Shown here: positions 15,491 to 23,475 of the stretch, piece by piece
Layout: the number at the start of each line of letters is the position of its first letter
How positions within the stretch are numbered: the first letter of the stretch is position 1
DNA from: Thermoleophilaceae bacterium
GTDB lineage: Bacteria; Actinomycetota; Thermoleophilia; Solirubrobacterales; Thermoleophilaceae
Reading direction: 5' to 3'
Length of the DNA stretch: 45,415 nt
Assembly (NCBI GenBank): GCA_030447905.1
Contig: JAUJNZ010000010.1
Coordinates: forward strand, 1-45,415
The notes under the pieces: model-generated
Databases searched by the model: none
What the model saw: only the letters and a program-made list of their open reading frames with translations
What the model was told of the DNA's origin: nothing
Made by a program: the position numbers and the translations under genes

Positions 15491-18400
15491 TCAGGCCACG
15501 CTGACGCCGCCACCGGCCAGCGAGGTCAGGTCGGCGCGAAAGGCGCTCGAGTCGGCGACGCAAAATCCCGGCCCGAGCACGAGCGTGCGCTCTCCCACGC
15601 ACAGGACGAGCTCGTGCCGGCCGGGAAAGTGGCTGACGACCTCCTTGAGGTCGTCGAGGAAGGCGGCGGGGACGGTGGTCTCCAGCTGGAGGCGCAGGCG
15701 CGGAGGCGGCGCGGCCGCCCGCTCCACCTCCTCCGCCGCCGCCCGCTCGATCTCCTCGGAGGTCGGCTCGAAGGGCTCGACCTCCTGGACGACGAGCTTG
15801 GTCTCCCCCTGCTCCTTGTGGTCGACACGCCCGCGTACGAGGATCACCGAGTCGACGTCGAGCTTGTCGGCGTTCTGGGCGTAGGCGGAGTTGAAGACGA
15901 GGATCTCGACCTGGCCCTCGAGGTCGTCGAGGGTGGCGAACATCATCGGCTCGCCCTTGCGCGTGCGGATGCGCTTGGCCTCGGCGATCACCCCTCCGAC
16001 GGTCACCCAGTCGCCGTCCCGGCGCTCGGCGAGCTCGGAGAGTCCGCAGTCGACGCGCGACCGCAGCGCCGGCCGGAGCTCCTTGAGGGGATGACTCGAG
16101 AGAAACAGGCCGAGCGTCTCCTTCTCCCAGAGGTTGAGATCCTGGCGCCCGTCGGGGAGCGTTGGAACCGGGAGCTCCCGCTCAAAGCCGCTTGCTCCCG
16201 AGCCGGCGTCCCCGCCCTCGGGCTCGCCGAAGTCGAAGATCGAGCCCTGCCCGAGCATGGCGTCCTGCTGGGCCTTCTGGCCGGCGCCCTGGGCCTGCTC
16301 GAGCACCGACAACATTCCCGTCCGCGTCGCCCCCGTGGAGGCGAGCGCCCCGCAGCGCACGAGCGACTCGATCGCCCGCTTGTTGACCGCCCGCGCGTCG
16401 ACACGCTCGCAGAAGTCCCAGATCGAGCGGAACGGGCCTCCCTCGGCCCGGGCGGCGAGTACGGCGTCGACCGCCGCTTCGCCCACGTTCTTGACCGCGT
16501 CGAGGCCGAAGCGGATCTTCGCCCGCCCGCCGTCGCGCTCGCCCTCCTGGCGCAGGACGACGAAGTCGTGCCCGGACTCGTTGACGTCGGGGGGCAGCAC
16601 ATCGATCCCCATCTCCTCGCAACGCGAGACGAAGAACGGCACCTTGTCCTTGGTCTGCATGACCGATGAGATCAGCGCGGCCATGTACTCGGCCGGGTGG
16701 TTGGCCCGCAGCCACGCCGTCCGGTAGGCGATCAGGGCATAGCACGCCGCATGGGCCTTGTTGAAGCTGTAGTCGGCCGCGGCCTCGTTGGCCGCCCACA
16801 GCTCGTCGATAACCCGCTGCGGCGTGCCGGTGGCGCGCGCACCCTCCACGAAGCGCTCGCGCAGCGAGGCCATCTTTTCGCGCAGTTTCTTGCCGATCGC
16901 CTTGCGCAGGTCGTCGGCCTCGGGACCTGAGAAGCCGGCGATCTCCTTGGCGATCTGCATCGACTGCTCCTGATAGAGGATCACCGAGTAGGTCGACTCG
17001 GTGATCGGGCGCAGGCGCTCGTCGACGTAGGTCGCGCGCTCTGGGTCGCGCTTGTTGCGCGCGTAGGTGTCGATGTGGCGCATCGCCCCCGGGCGGTAGA
17101 GGGCGACGAGCGCGACGAGGTCCTCGAACTCGGTCGGCCTGACCTTGCGCAGCGCCTCGCGCATGCCGTCGGACTCGAACTGGAAGACGCCGATCGAGTC
17201 TCCGCGGGCGAGCATGGCGTAGGTCTTCTCGTCGTCGAGCCTCAACGCCCCCATGTCGGGTCGCTCGCCGGTCGAGCGCTCGATGATGTCGAGCGCCGAC
17301 TCGATCACGTCGAGGTTGCGCAGCCCCAGGAAGTCCATCTTGAGCAGGCCGATGTCCTCGATCGGGCCCATGGCGTACTGGGTGATCGTGCGGTGGATGC
17401 GGTTGCCGTCCTCGTCGGTGTCCTCGGCGACCTGAAGCGGCACGATGTCGGTCAGCGGGCGGTCGGCGATGACCACGCCGGCGGCGTGGATCGTCGAGTT
17501 GCGCGCGATCCCCTCGAGGCCGCGGGCGATGTCGACGACCTGGCGCGCCTGGGGGTCCTGGGCGCAGGCCTGGGCGAGCTCCTCGCCCTCGCGCAGGCAG
17601 TCGGCGAACGAGGGAGCACGGCCCATGATCGGCTCGGGGATGAGCTTGGCCAGCCGGTCGCCGGTCGCATAGTCGAGGCCGAGCACGCGCGCCGCGTCGC
17701 GGGTGGCGTTGCGCGGGTACATGCGCCCGTACGCCGCGATCTGGGCGACCGAGTCGGGGCCGAAGCGCTCGGCGACATACCGGAGCACGCGCTCGCGGCC
17801 CTTGACCGAGAAGTCGATGTCGAAGTCGGGCATCGAGACGCGCTCGGAGTTCAGGAAGCGCTCGAACAGCAGGCCGTGGGCGAGCGGGTCGACGTCGGTG
17901 ATCCGCAGCGCGTAGGAGACGATCGAGCCCGCCGCCGAGCCGCGCCCCGGCCCGACCGCGATCCCGTTGTCCTTGGCGAAGGTGACGAAGTCCCAGACGA
18001 TCAGGAAGTAGGCGGCGAAGCCCATCCGCTCGATCACCGCGAGCTCCATGTCGAGCCGCTCGCGCGCCGCGGCTGCCGGCGGATCGCCGTAGCGGCGCCG
18101 CAGGCCCTGCTCGGCGAGGTGGCGCAGGTACTCGGCCTCGGGTTGGCCGTCGGGCGTTGGGTAGCGAGGCAGGAGCAGCTTGCCGACCTCGAGCTCGACA
18201 CGACAGCGCTCGGCGATCTCGAGCGTGGTCGGCACCGCCTCCGGCCACGCGGCGAACGCCTCGGCCATCTCCTCCGAGCTCTTGAGGTAGAACTCGTTGG
18301 CGTCGAAGGACAGCTTCGGCTGCTCGAGCGTCGACTTCGTCTGCACGCAGAGCAGGGCGCGGTGGTGATCGAAGTCCTCGCGCCTCAGGTAGTGGACGTC

Positions 18401-19012
18401 GCCGGTGGCGACCACCGGGCGTCCGACCTCGGCGGCGATCCGCGCGATGCCCTCGTTGGCCTTGTCCTGGTCGGCGATCCCGTTGCGCTGAAGCTCGAAG
18501 TAGACGTCCTCGGGGCCGAAGACCTGGAGGAGGTCGTCGGCGTGGGCGCGCGCCTCGGCCGGGTTGTCGTCGACCAGCCGCCGGCAGAAGCGCGACTGCA
18601 GGCACCCGGTGAGGGCGATCACCCCGTCGGCGTGGGCGGAGAGCAGCTCGATGTCGACGTTGGCCTTGCCGCGGCGATAGCCCTCGAGGAAGCCGGCCGA
18701 GCTCAGCTTGACCAGGTTGCGAAAGCCCGCGTCGCTTGAGGCCAGCAGGGTGAGGTGGTTGCGCTCGTAGCGGACGGCCTCGGAGCGGCGGTCGTCGACG
18801 AGGTAGGCCTCGAGGCCGAGGATGGGCTTTACCCCGTGCTTCGAGCACGCCTTGTAGAACTCGAGCGCGCCGCTCATCACTCCGTGGTCGGTCAGTCCGA
18901 GGGCCGGCTGGCCGAGCTCGGCGGCGCGCTGGGCGAGCGCCTCGATGCGGCACGCCCCGTCGAGCAGGGAGTAGTCGGAGTGGACGTGGAGGTGGGCGCA
19001 GGCGGGCGTCAC
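15491..19012 (-). CDS. dnaE: DNA polymerase III alpha subunit
   Basis: 1173 residues. The N-terminal PHP domain has HLHVHSDYSLLDGA (residues 7-20) and TDHGVMSGALEF. The C-family polymerase core carries the catalytic aspartates Asp398 and Asp400 in PDFDIDF (residues 395-401) and the third acidic site region KMDFLGLRNLD. Fingers, helix-hairpin-helix and a C-terminal OB fold (VTVGGVIAEAKRIRT, then FATLDDLEGQVEILVF) follow. This is the replicative polymerase of the DnaE1 type. The GTG start at 19012 lies 7 bases after a TAGACT hexamer, implying a leaderless mRNA. It points away from the VOC gene and converges with the HATPase gene. Confidence 0.97.
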   Translation of the reverse strand: MTPACAHLHVHSDYSLLDGACRIEALAQRAAELGQPALGLTDHGVMSGALEFYKACSKHGVKPILGLEAYLVDDRRSEAVRYERNHLTLLASSDAGFRNLVKLSSAGFLEGYRRGKANVDIELLSAHADGVIALTGCLQSRFCRRLVDDNPAEARAHADDLLQVFGPEDVYFELQRNGIADQDKANEGIARIAAEVGRPVVATGDVHYLRREDFDHHRALLCVQTKSTLEQPKLSFDANEFYLKSSEEMAEAFAAWPEAVPTTLEIAERCRVELEVGKLLLPRYPTPDGQPEAEYLRHLAEQGLRRRYGDPPAAAARERLDMELAVIERMGFAAYFLIVWDFVTFAKDNGIAVGPGRGSAAGSIVSYALRITDVDPLAHGLLFERFLNSERVSMPDFDIDFSVKGRERVLRYVAERFGPDSVAQIAAYGRMYPRNATRDAARVLGLDYATGDRLAKLIPEPIMGRAPSFADCLREGEELAQACAQDPQARQVVDIARGLEGIARNSTIHAAGVVIADRPLTDIVPLQVAEDTDEDGNRIHRTITQYAMGPIEDIGLLKMDFLGLRNLDVIESALDIIERSTGERPDMGALRLDDEKTYAMLARGDSIGVFQFESDGMREALRKVRPTEFEDLVALVALYRPGAMRHIDTYARNKRDPERATYVDERLRPITESTYSVILYQEQSMQIAKEIAGFSGPEADDLRKAIGKKLREKMASLRERFVEGARATGTPQRVIDELWAANEAAADYSFNKAHAACYALIAYRTAWLRANHPAEYMAALISSVMQTKDKVPFFVSRCEEMGIDVLPPDVNESGHDFVVLRQEGERDGGRAKIRFGLDAVKNVGEAAVDAVLAARAEGGPFRSIWDFCERVDARAVNKRAIESLVRCGALASTGATRTGMLSVLEQAQGAGQKAQQDAMLGQGSIFDFGEPEGGDAGSGASGFERELPVPTLPDGRQDLNLWEKETLGLFLSSHPLKELRPALRSRVDCGLSELAERRDGDWVTVGGVIAEAKRIRTRKGEPMMFATLDDLEGQVEILVFNSAYAQNADKLDVDSVILVRGRVDHKEQGETKLVVQEVEPFEPTSEEIERAAAEEVERAAAPPPRLRLQLETTVPAAFLDDLKEVVSHFPGRHELVLCVGERTLVLGPGFCVADSSAFRADLTSLAGGGVSVA

Positions 19013-19019
19013 GCGGGGC

Positions 19020-19025
19020 AGTCTA
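19020..19025 (-). promoter_or_regulatory. -10 element (TAGACT) for dnaE
   Basis: On the minus strand TAGACT is separated by 7 bases from the dnaE GTG, the leaderless spacing repeated across the window. Confidence 0.55.
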
Positions 19026-19121
19026 GGGTCGGCGTCCGACGGCTCTCCTCGCCCCAGGGGCCGGCCCTCGGAGTGCCCTCCGCGCTACGGTCGTCGCGTT
19101 CGACACGAACGAAGGCCAGCG

Positions 19122-19892
19122 ATGGGCGAACGCACGAGCTATCCGCCGGGGACCTTCTCCTGGGTCGATCTCGCCACGACCGACGCCGTGGCGGCGAAGG
19201 CCTTCTACGGCGGCCTCTTCGGCTGGGAGGGCGAGGACATGCCGGCCGGTGACGCCGGCACCTACACCATGCTGCGCAAGGGCGGTCGCGAGGTCGCCGG
19301 ACTCTACGAGCTCGGGGCCGAGATGCGCGACCGGGGCGTCCCGCCGCACTGGACCTCGTACGTCACCGTGGCGGACGTCGACGCGAGGGCGGCCCGCGCC
19401 GAGGAGCTCGGCGGGACGGTTGTGGCCGGCCCCTTCGACGTCATGGAGGCCGGGCGCATGGCGAGCTTGCAGGACCGCTGGGGGCGGTTATCGCGCTCTG
19501 GCAGCCCGGGCCCACCCGGGCGCGGGGAGCGTCAACGAGCCGGGAGCGCTCTCCTGGAACGACCTGATGACTCCCGATCCCGAGGCCTCCCGGCGCTTCT
19601 ACTCAGAGCTCTTCGGGTGGAGGATCGAGGAGGCGCCCGGCTCGGGCGGCTACTACTGGTCGATCCACCACGGCGAGGCGGCCAACGGGGCCTGCTGCCG
19701 CTCGACGGAGTCTCGCCGGCGTGGAATGCCTACTTCGCCACCGACGACCTCGATGCCGCGATCGCGGCGGTAACCGACGCCGGCGGCGCCGTGCTGATGG
19801 CGCCGCGCGAGGTGCCGGCGGGGCGCTTCGGCGCCGTACGAGATCCGCAGGGAGCGGCGTTCTCGCTGTTCGAGGGACAGCTCGACCCGTAG
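19122..19892 (+). pseudogene. Two-domain VOC (glyoxalase-like) gene with three single-base deletions
   Basis: The first ~120 codons encode a normal VOC domain (FSWVDLATTDAVAAKAFYGG, LFGWEGEDMP, then VTVADVDARAARAEELGG). After LQDRWG the frame becomes nonsense. The missing parts are found by shifting frame: AVIALWQPG, then NEPGALSWNDLMTPDP and FYSELFGWRIEE in a second frame, and the last domain (NAYFATDDLDAAI, AFSLFEGQLDP) back in the first. The shifts map near 19480-19484, 19505-19524 and 19687-19690 and each equals one lost base, so the total is -3 and the outer frame stays open. Intact homologues of this two-domain type are about 260 residues. Either a decaying gene or a set of sequencing errors; the product as written would have a scrambled middle third. 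Confidence 0.75.
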
Positions 19893-19919
19893 GGCGAGCG
19901 CCGAGCCGATCCCCCCGAT

Positions 19920-20324
19920 TCAGCCCTGCCGGCGCGTTTCGCGCGCGGACGCTCGTCCGGCCCCCGTCGCCTGCCAGACCCAGGCGATGAGGGCGGCCTG
20001 CAGCGGCAGGCGCAGCCACAGCAGCGCCGGCGGCACGCTCGGACCGGGGATGACCTCCGGGGAGATCGCCATGTGGACGTTCGACGGGAACACCGCGACC
20101 AGGACGGCGACGAGCCACCAGCGCGCCCACGGCCGGGCCTGCTCGGAGAGCACCCCGAGCCCACCGACGATCTCGGCCGCCCCGCTGGTCCACACGATCT
20201 CGCGCGGATAGGGGAGCGCCGGCGGGACCACCGCCTCGTAGCCGTCGGGCTTCAGGAAGTGCAGCGTGCCGGCGCCGACGAAGAAGGTGGCCAGCACCGC
20301 GCGCGACGCTCTTTGGCGGTCCAT
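19920..20324 (-). CDS. DoxX-family membrane protein
   Basis: 134 residues with four hydrophobic segments: VLATFFVGAGTLHFLKP, IVWTSGAAEIVGGLGVL, WWLVAVLVAVFPSNVHMA and LQAALIAWVWQA. The HFLKPDGYEAVVPPALP and NVHMAI motifs are typical of the DoxX-like group found in actinobacteria; some members take part in thiol or quinone redox in the membrane, but this one cannot be assigned further. ATG 20324 is chosen because the first helix follows directly. TACGGT on the minus strand (20339-20344) lies 14 bases upstream as a likely -10. It is divergent from the cysteine-rich gene. Confidence 0.75.
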   Translation of the reverse strand: MDRQRASRAVLATFFVGAGTLHFLKPDGYEAVVPPALPYPREIVWTSGAAEIVGGLGVLSEQARPWARWWLVAVLVAVFPSNVHMAISPEVIPGPSVPPALLWLRLPLQAALIAWVWQATGAGRASARETRRQG

Positions 20325-20376
20325 GGCCACTGGCGCTGACCGTAGCCGAGCGAGCCCTGCGCGCCCCTGCCCCGAG

Positions 20377-20382
20377 TACACT
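20377..20382 (+). promoter_or_regulatory. -10 element (TACACT) for the cysteine-rich protein gene
   Basis: TACACT ends 6 bases before GTG 20389. This fixes the start and predicts a leaderless mRNA. Confidence 0.55.
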
Positions 20383-20388
20383 GGCCGG

Positions 20389-20784
20389 GTGAGCGGCCAC
20401 GCCAAGCTCGTCCAGAGCCAGCAGTGTCGGCAGTGCTGCACGTTCTGCGATCGGGTCGTGCACCCCGCGGGATGCGTCGAGTCGTCCTGTCCCTACCTCT
20501 ACCTCTACGACGACGAGGCCTCGGGGCGCCGCTACATGGGCTGCCTCGGCAACGTGTTCCGGGTCGAGATCGACGTCGAGGTATTCGAGGAGGCCGAGCG
20601 CACGCGTCAGCGCTTCGGCGGGGTGAAGATCACCGGTCGGCCGACCCCGCGCTGCCGGACTTCGGTCGAGCGGGCCTACGAGGGCCGGGGAGAGCCCTTC
20701 GACTGCGTCAACCCGGGCTTCTTCGAGCCGCCGGAGACCGGGCCGGACCCGGCCGAGGCGCTCGACCTGCGCGACCGGCTCTAG
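20389..20784 (+). CDS. Cysteine-rich protein of unknown function
   Basis: 131 residues with nine cysteines at positions 13, 16, 17, 20, 29, 34, 52, 89 and 106. The first four form CxxCCxxC, followed by GC, SCPYLYLYDD, YMGCLGNVF and two isolated later cysteines. No signal peptide or membrane segment is visible, so it should be cytoplasmic and is likely to bind metal (zinc or an iron-sulfur cluster); this is inference from the cysteine pattern. GTG 20389 is fixed by the TACACT hexamer 6 bases upstream. I do not recognise a named family. It converges with the ABC permease gene 9 bases away and is divergent from doxX. Confidence 0.75.
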   Translation: MSGHAKLVQSQQCRQCCTFCDRVVHPAGCVESSCPYLYLYDDEASGRRYMGCLGNVFRVEIDVEVFEEAERTRQRFGGVKITGRPTPRCRTSVERAYEGRGEPFDCVNPGFFEPPETGPDPAEALDLRDRL

Positions 20785-20793
20785 GGGCGACCC

Positions 20794-21612
20794 TCAGTCG
20801 ATCAGGCGCAGCCGCAGGCGCCAGATCGCCAGCCGCCACATGAGCACGCCGAAGACCACGAGCACGGCCACGTGCGCCAGGTCGGCCACAGGCTGAAGCC
20901 CGAACACCGCGTGGCGCACCAGCTCGACGCAGTGGTGGAGGGGGTTGACCTGGGCCAGCGTCGAGGCCCAGCCGGGCAGCGCGTCGATCGGGAAGAACGT
21001 GCCCGCCACCAAAAACAGCGGCGTGATCACGCTGCTCGTCACGTAGTTGAAGTTGTCGATGGCCTTGGCGATCGCCGAGATCAGGACCCCGAACGCGGCG
21101 AAGCCAAAGCCGGTCAAAAAGCCGATGAAGGGCACGAGCGCCATGCCCGGGGAGGGATCGAGGCCGAAGAGCATGGCCACCAGGAGCGGCGCCATCCCGT
21201 AGACGCCGGCCCGCAACGCAAGCCACACCACCTCGGCGGTCACGAGCTCCTCGACGTCGATCGGGGCGGCGAGGAGCGCGTCGTAGGTGCGCTGGAAGCG
21301 GCGCTTGATGAACGTCGAGAAGAGACCGGGGAAGACCGAGGAGAACAGCACGGCGGTGGCGACGATGCCCGTGCCCACGAACTCGACGTAGTCGTAGCCC
21401 GCCACCCGGGAGACGAGCGCGCCGAAGCCGAAGCCGAAGGCGAGCAGGAAGATCGTCGGCTCGACGATCGAGGAGAAAGTGGTCGAGCGCCAGTACCGGC
21501 GGAAGACGGCGAGCTCGCGGGAGAGCACGGCGCCGATGGCCACCGGCTCGAGCCGGCGCACGCGCACCGCCGGACCCATCCGTCCTGAGCTCGTGGCCGG
21601 CGGGGAGCTCAC
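20794..21612 (-). CDS. ABC-2 type transporter permease (NodJ/DrrB-like)
   Basis: 272 residues with six predicted membrane helices, starting near IVEPTIFLLAFGFGFGALV. The region SSVFPGLFSTFIKRRFQRTY then DALLAAPIDVEELV and the C-terminal NPLHHCVELVRHAVFG are characteristic of ABC-2 exporters such as NodJ and DrrB. It would pair with the ATPase encoded just upstream to export a small molecule, drug or glycolipid; the substrate is unknown. The GTG start overlaps the ATPase stop (GTGA), so the two subunits are translationally coupled. Confidence 0.9.
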   Translation of the reverse strand: MSSPPATSSGRMGPAVRVRRLEPVAIGAVLSRELAVFRRYWRSTTFSSIVEPTIFLLAFGFGFGALVSRVAGYDYVEFVGTGIVATAVLFSSVFPGLFSTFIKRRFQRTYDALLAAPIDVEELVTAEVVWLALRAGVYGMAPLLVAMLFGLDPSPGMALVPFIGFLTGFGFAAFGVLISAIAKAIDNFNYVTSSVITPLFLVAGTFFPIDALPGWASTLAQVNPLHHCVELVRHAVFGLQPVADLAHVAVLVVFGVLMWRLAIWRLRLRLID

Positions 21613-22508
21613 TCGACCTCCGCTCCGGTGAGGAGCACGAAGGCGTCTTCCAGGTTGGCCGGGCGCGGGTGTCCGCCGGGGAGCGACCCGTTCTCCGATC
21701 CCTCCGTGCCGAGGACGGCGAGCGCCGGTCCCGACCGCCGCGTCGGCAAGCCGCCGGTCAGGGCGCGCTCCTCGACCTCCTGCAGCTCGGCGGGCGGGCC
21801 GTAGACCTCGACCGCCTCCCGCCCGACGTGCTCGGCTACGAGCTCGGCCGGGCGCCCGCGCGCCACGATCCGGCCGCCCGACATGATCGCCACCTCGTCG
21901 GCAAGCCGCTCGGCCTCCTCGATGTAGTGGGTCGACATGAGGATGGTCACCCCCTCCGAGCGCAGCGTGTCGATGAGCGACCACAGCTCGGTGCGAACCT
22001 GCGGGTCGAGCCCGACCGTCGGCTCGTCGAGGAGCAGCAGCTCGGGGCGGTGCACGAGCCCGCGCGCGAGCAGCAGCCGCCGGCGCATGCCGCCCGACAG
22101 CTCGTCGACCACGCCGTCGGCCCGCGCCGTGAGGTTGGCGGTCTCGAGCGCCCGGTCCACGGCTTCGCGTCGTTTCGGACGCGGAATCCGGTAGAGGCGG
22201 GCGAAGACCTCGAGGTTCTCGCGGGCGGTCAGCTCGTAGTCGAGGTTGTCGATCTGGGGCACGACTCCGCAACGGGCCCGGGCGGCCTTCGACTCCTCGG
22301 GCAGGCGGTGGCCGAGCACCTCGATCTCGCCGGCGTCGGCGATCGCCTGGGCGGTCAGCAGTCGCATCGTGGTCGACTTGCCGGCGCCGTTTGGGCCGAG
22401 CAGGCCGAGGCAGGTGCCGGCCGGCACGTCGAGGTCGACCCCCGCGACCGCGGTGATCGGCCCGAACGCCTTGCGGGCACCGCGGAGGACGATGGCGTGG
22501 GCGGCCAT
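21609..22508 (-). CDS. ABC transporter ATP-binding protein (NodI/DrrA-like)
   Basis: 299 residues. Walker A GPNGAGKST (38-46), Q-loop VVPQID (about 82-87), signature LSGGM (137-141), Walker B LLLLDEP (157-163) and the H-loop MSTH (191-194) are all intact. The signature lacks the usual Gln after LSGG, having Met, as in many NodI/DrrA proteins. After the ATPase core is a ~90-residue C-terminal extension including ANLEDAFVLLTG, typical of this subclass. It energises the permease encoded directly downstream. ATG 22508 follows the weak hexamer CATGCT by 8 bases. Confidence 0.92.
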   Translation of the reverse strand: MAAHAIVLRGARKAFGPITAVAGVDLDVPAGTCLGLLGPNGAGKSTTMRLLTAQAIADAGEIEVLGHRLPEESKAARARCGVVPQIDNLDYELTARENLEVFARLYRIPRPKRREAVDRALETANLTARADGVVDELSGGMRRRLLLARGLVHRPELLLLDEPTVGLDPQVRTELWSLIDTLRSEGVTILMSTHYIEEAERLADEVAIMSGGRIVARGRPAELVAEHVGREAVEVYGPPAELQEVEERALTGGLPTRRSGPALAVLGTEGSENGSLPGGHPRPANLEDAFVLLTGAEVE

Positions 22509-22582
22509 GCGCCTTCAGCATGACGCACGCGGGATCGGCGGCCCGCGACGGCGCTCTTCGCCTTCGCACCCGTCGCCAGGGA

Positions 22583-23449
22583 TCAGGCCCGCGCGGCGGC
22601 GCCCTCTTCCCGCAGCTCGCGCGCGCACGCGATCTGGGAGGCGTCGGGGCCCTTGCCGGCGGGCCCCGAGACCTCGAGCAGGGCGGGCAGGCCCTCGAAG
22701 CGCGGCTCGGACAGGAACGCGGCGAGCCCCGCCCGCCCGAGCTCGCCGTCGGGGAGGTCGGCGTGGCGATCGCGGTTCGAGCCGAGCGGTGTCTGGGAGT
22801 CGTTTACGTGCAGGCAGCGCAGCCGGTCGAGGCCGACGACCGAGTCGAAGTCGTCGACGACCGCGGCGAGCCGCTCGGCGTCGCGGACGTCGTAGCCGCT
22901 GGCGAGCAGATGGCAGCAGTCGAGGCAGACCCCGAGGCGGTCGCGTGCTCCGGCGCCCACGCCGTCGATCAGCTCGGCGAGCTCCTCGAAGGTGCGCCCG
23001 ATGGTCTCGCCCGCGCCGGCGGTGTCCTCGAGCAGCAGCGGGCAGCGCTCCGACGCCCCGAGAGCTTCCTCGACGGCCTCGACGATCCGCCCCATCGCCT
23101 CGCCCTTGGGCTCACCGACTGCCGAGCCCGGGTGCAGGACCACGCCGGCGGCGCCGATGGAGTCGCCGGTCTGAAGGGCGTGGGTCATCGAGGTGAGCGA
23201 CTTGGCGCGGATCTCGGGGTCCTTGTTGGCGGCGTTGATCAGGTAGACGGCGTGGATGACCACCGCGCGCACGCCGCCTTCGTCGAGACGCTCGCGGAAG
23301 GCCGCCACGTCGTCCTCGCGGTAGCGGGTCGGGCGCCACATGCGGGGCGACTGGTTGAAGATCTGAATCGCGTCACAGCCGCGCTCGGCGCCTCGCTCGT
23401 GGGCCTTGACGAGGCCGCCCGCGGCCGACACGTGGGCGCCGATTAGCAT
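22583..23449 (-). CDS. nfo: Endonuclease IV (AP endonuclease)
   Basis: 288 residues. Starts MLIGAHVSAAGGL, the family signature. Metal-binding motifs are present: the IHAVYLIN region, LLLEDTAGAGETIG, LGVCLDCCHLLASGYD and HVNDSQTPLGSNRDRH followed by HADLPDGELG. It cleaves abasic sites in DNA during base excision repair using a tri-zinc centre. ATG 23449 is chosen because family members begin at this MLIGAH; an upstream frame extension has no family similarity. It is head to head with gltX with only 26 bases between starts. Confidence 0.95.
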   Translation of the reverse strand: MLIGAHVSAAGGLVKAHERGAERGCDAIQIFNQSPRMWRPTRYREDDVAAFRERLDEGGVRAVVIHAVYLINAANKDPEIRAKSLTSMTHALQTGDSIGAAGVVLHPGSAVGEPKGEAMGRIVEAVEEALGASERCPLLLEDTAGAGETIGRTFEELAELIDGVGAGARDRLGVCLDCCHLLASGYDVRDAERLAAVVDDFDSVVGLDRLRCLHVNDSQTPLGSNRDRHADLPDGELGRAGLAAFLSEPRFEGLPALLEVSGPAGKGPDASQIACARELREEGAAARA

Positions 23450-23475
23450 CTTCGCGACATGACCTCGACCCCTCC

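Noticed and set aside
15614-18739. Long plus-strand open frames opposite dnaE
   Set aside because: They are antisense frames of dnaE, caused by high GC at third codon positions; no family similarity and no start signals.
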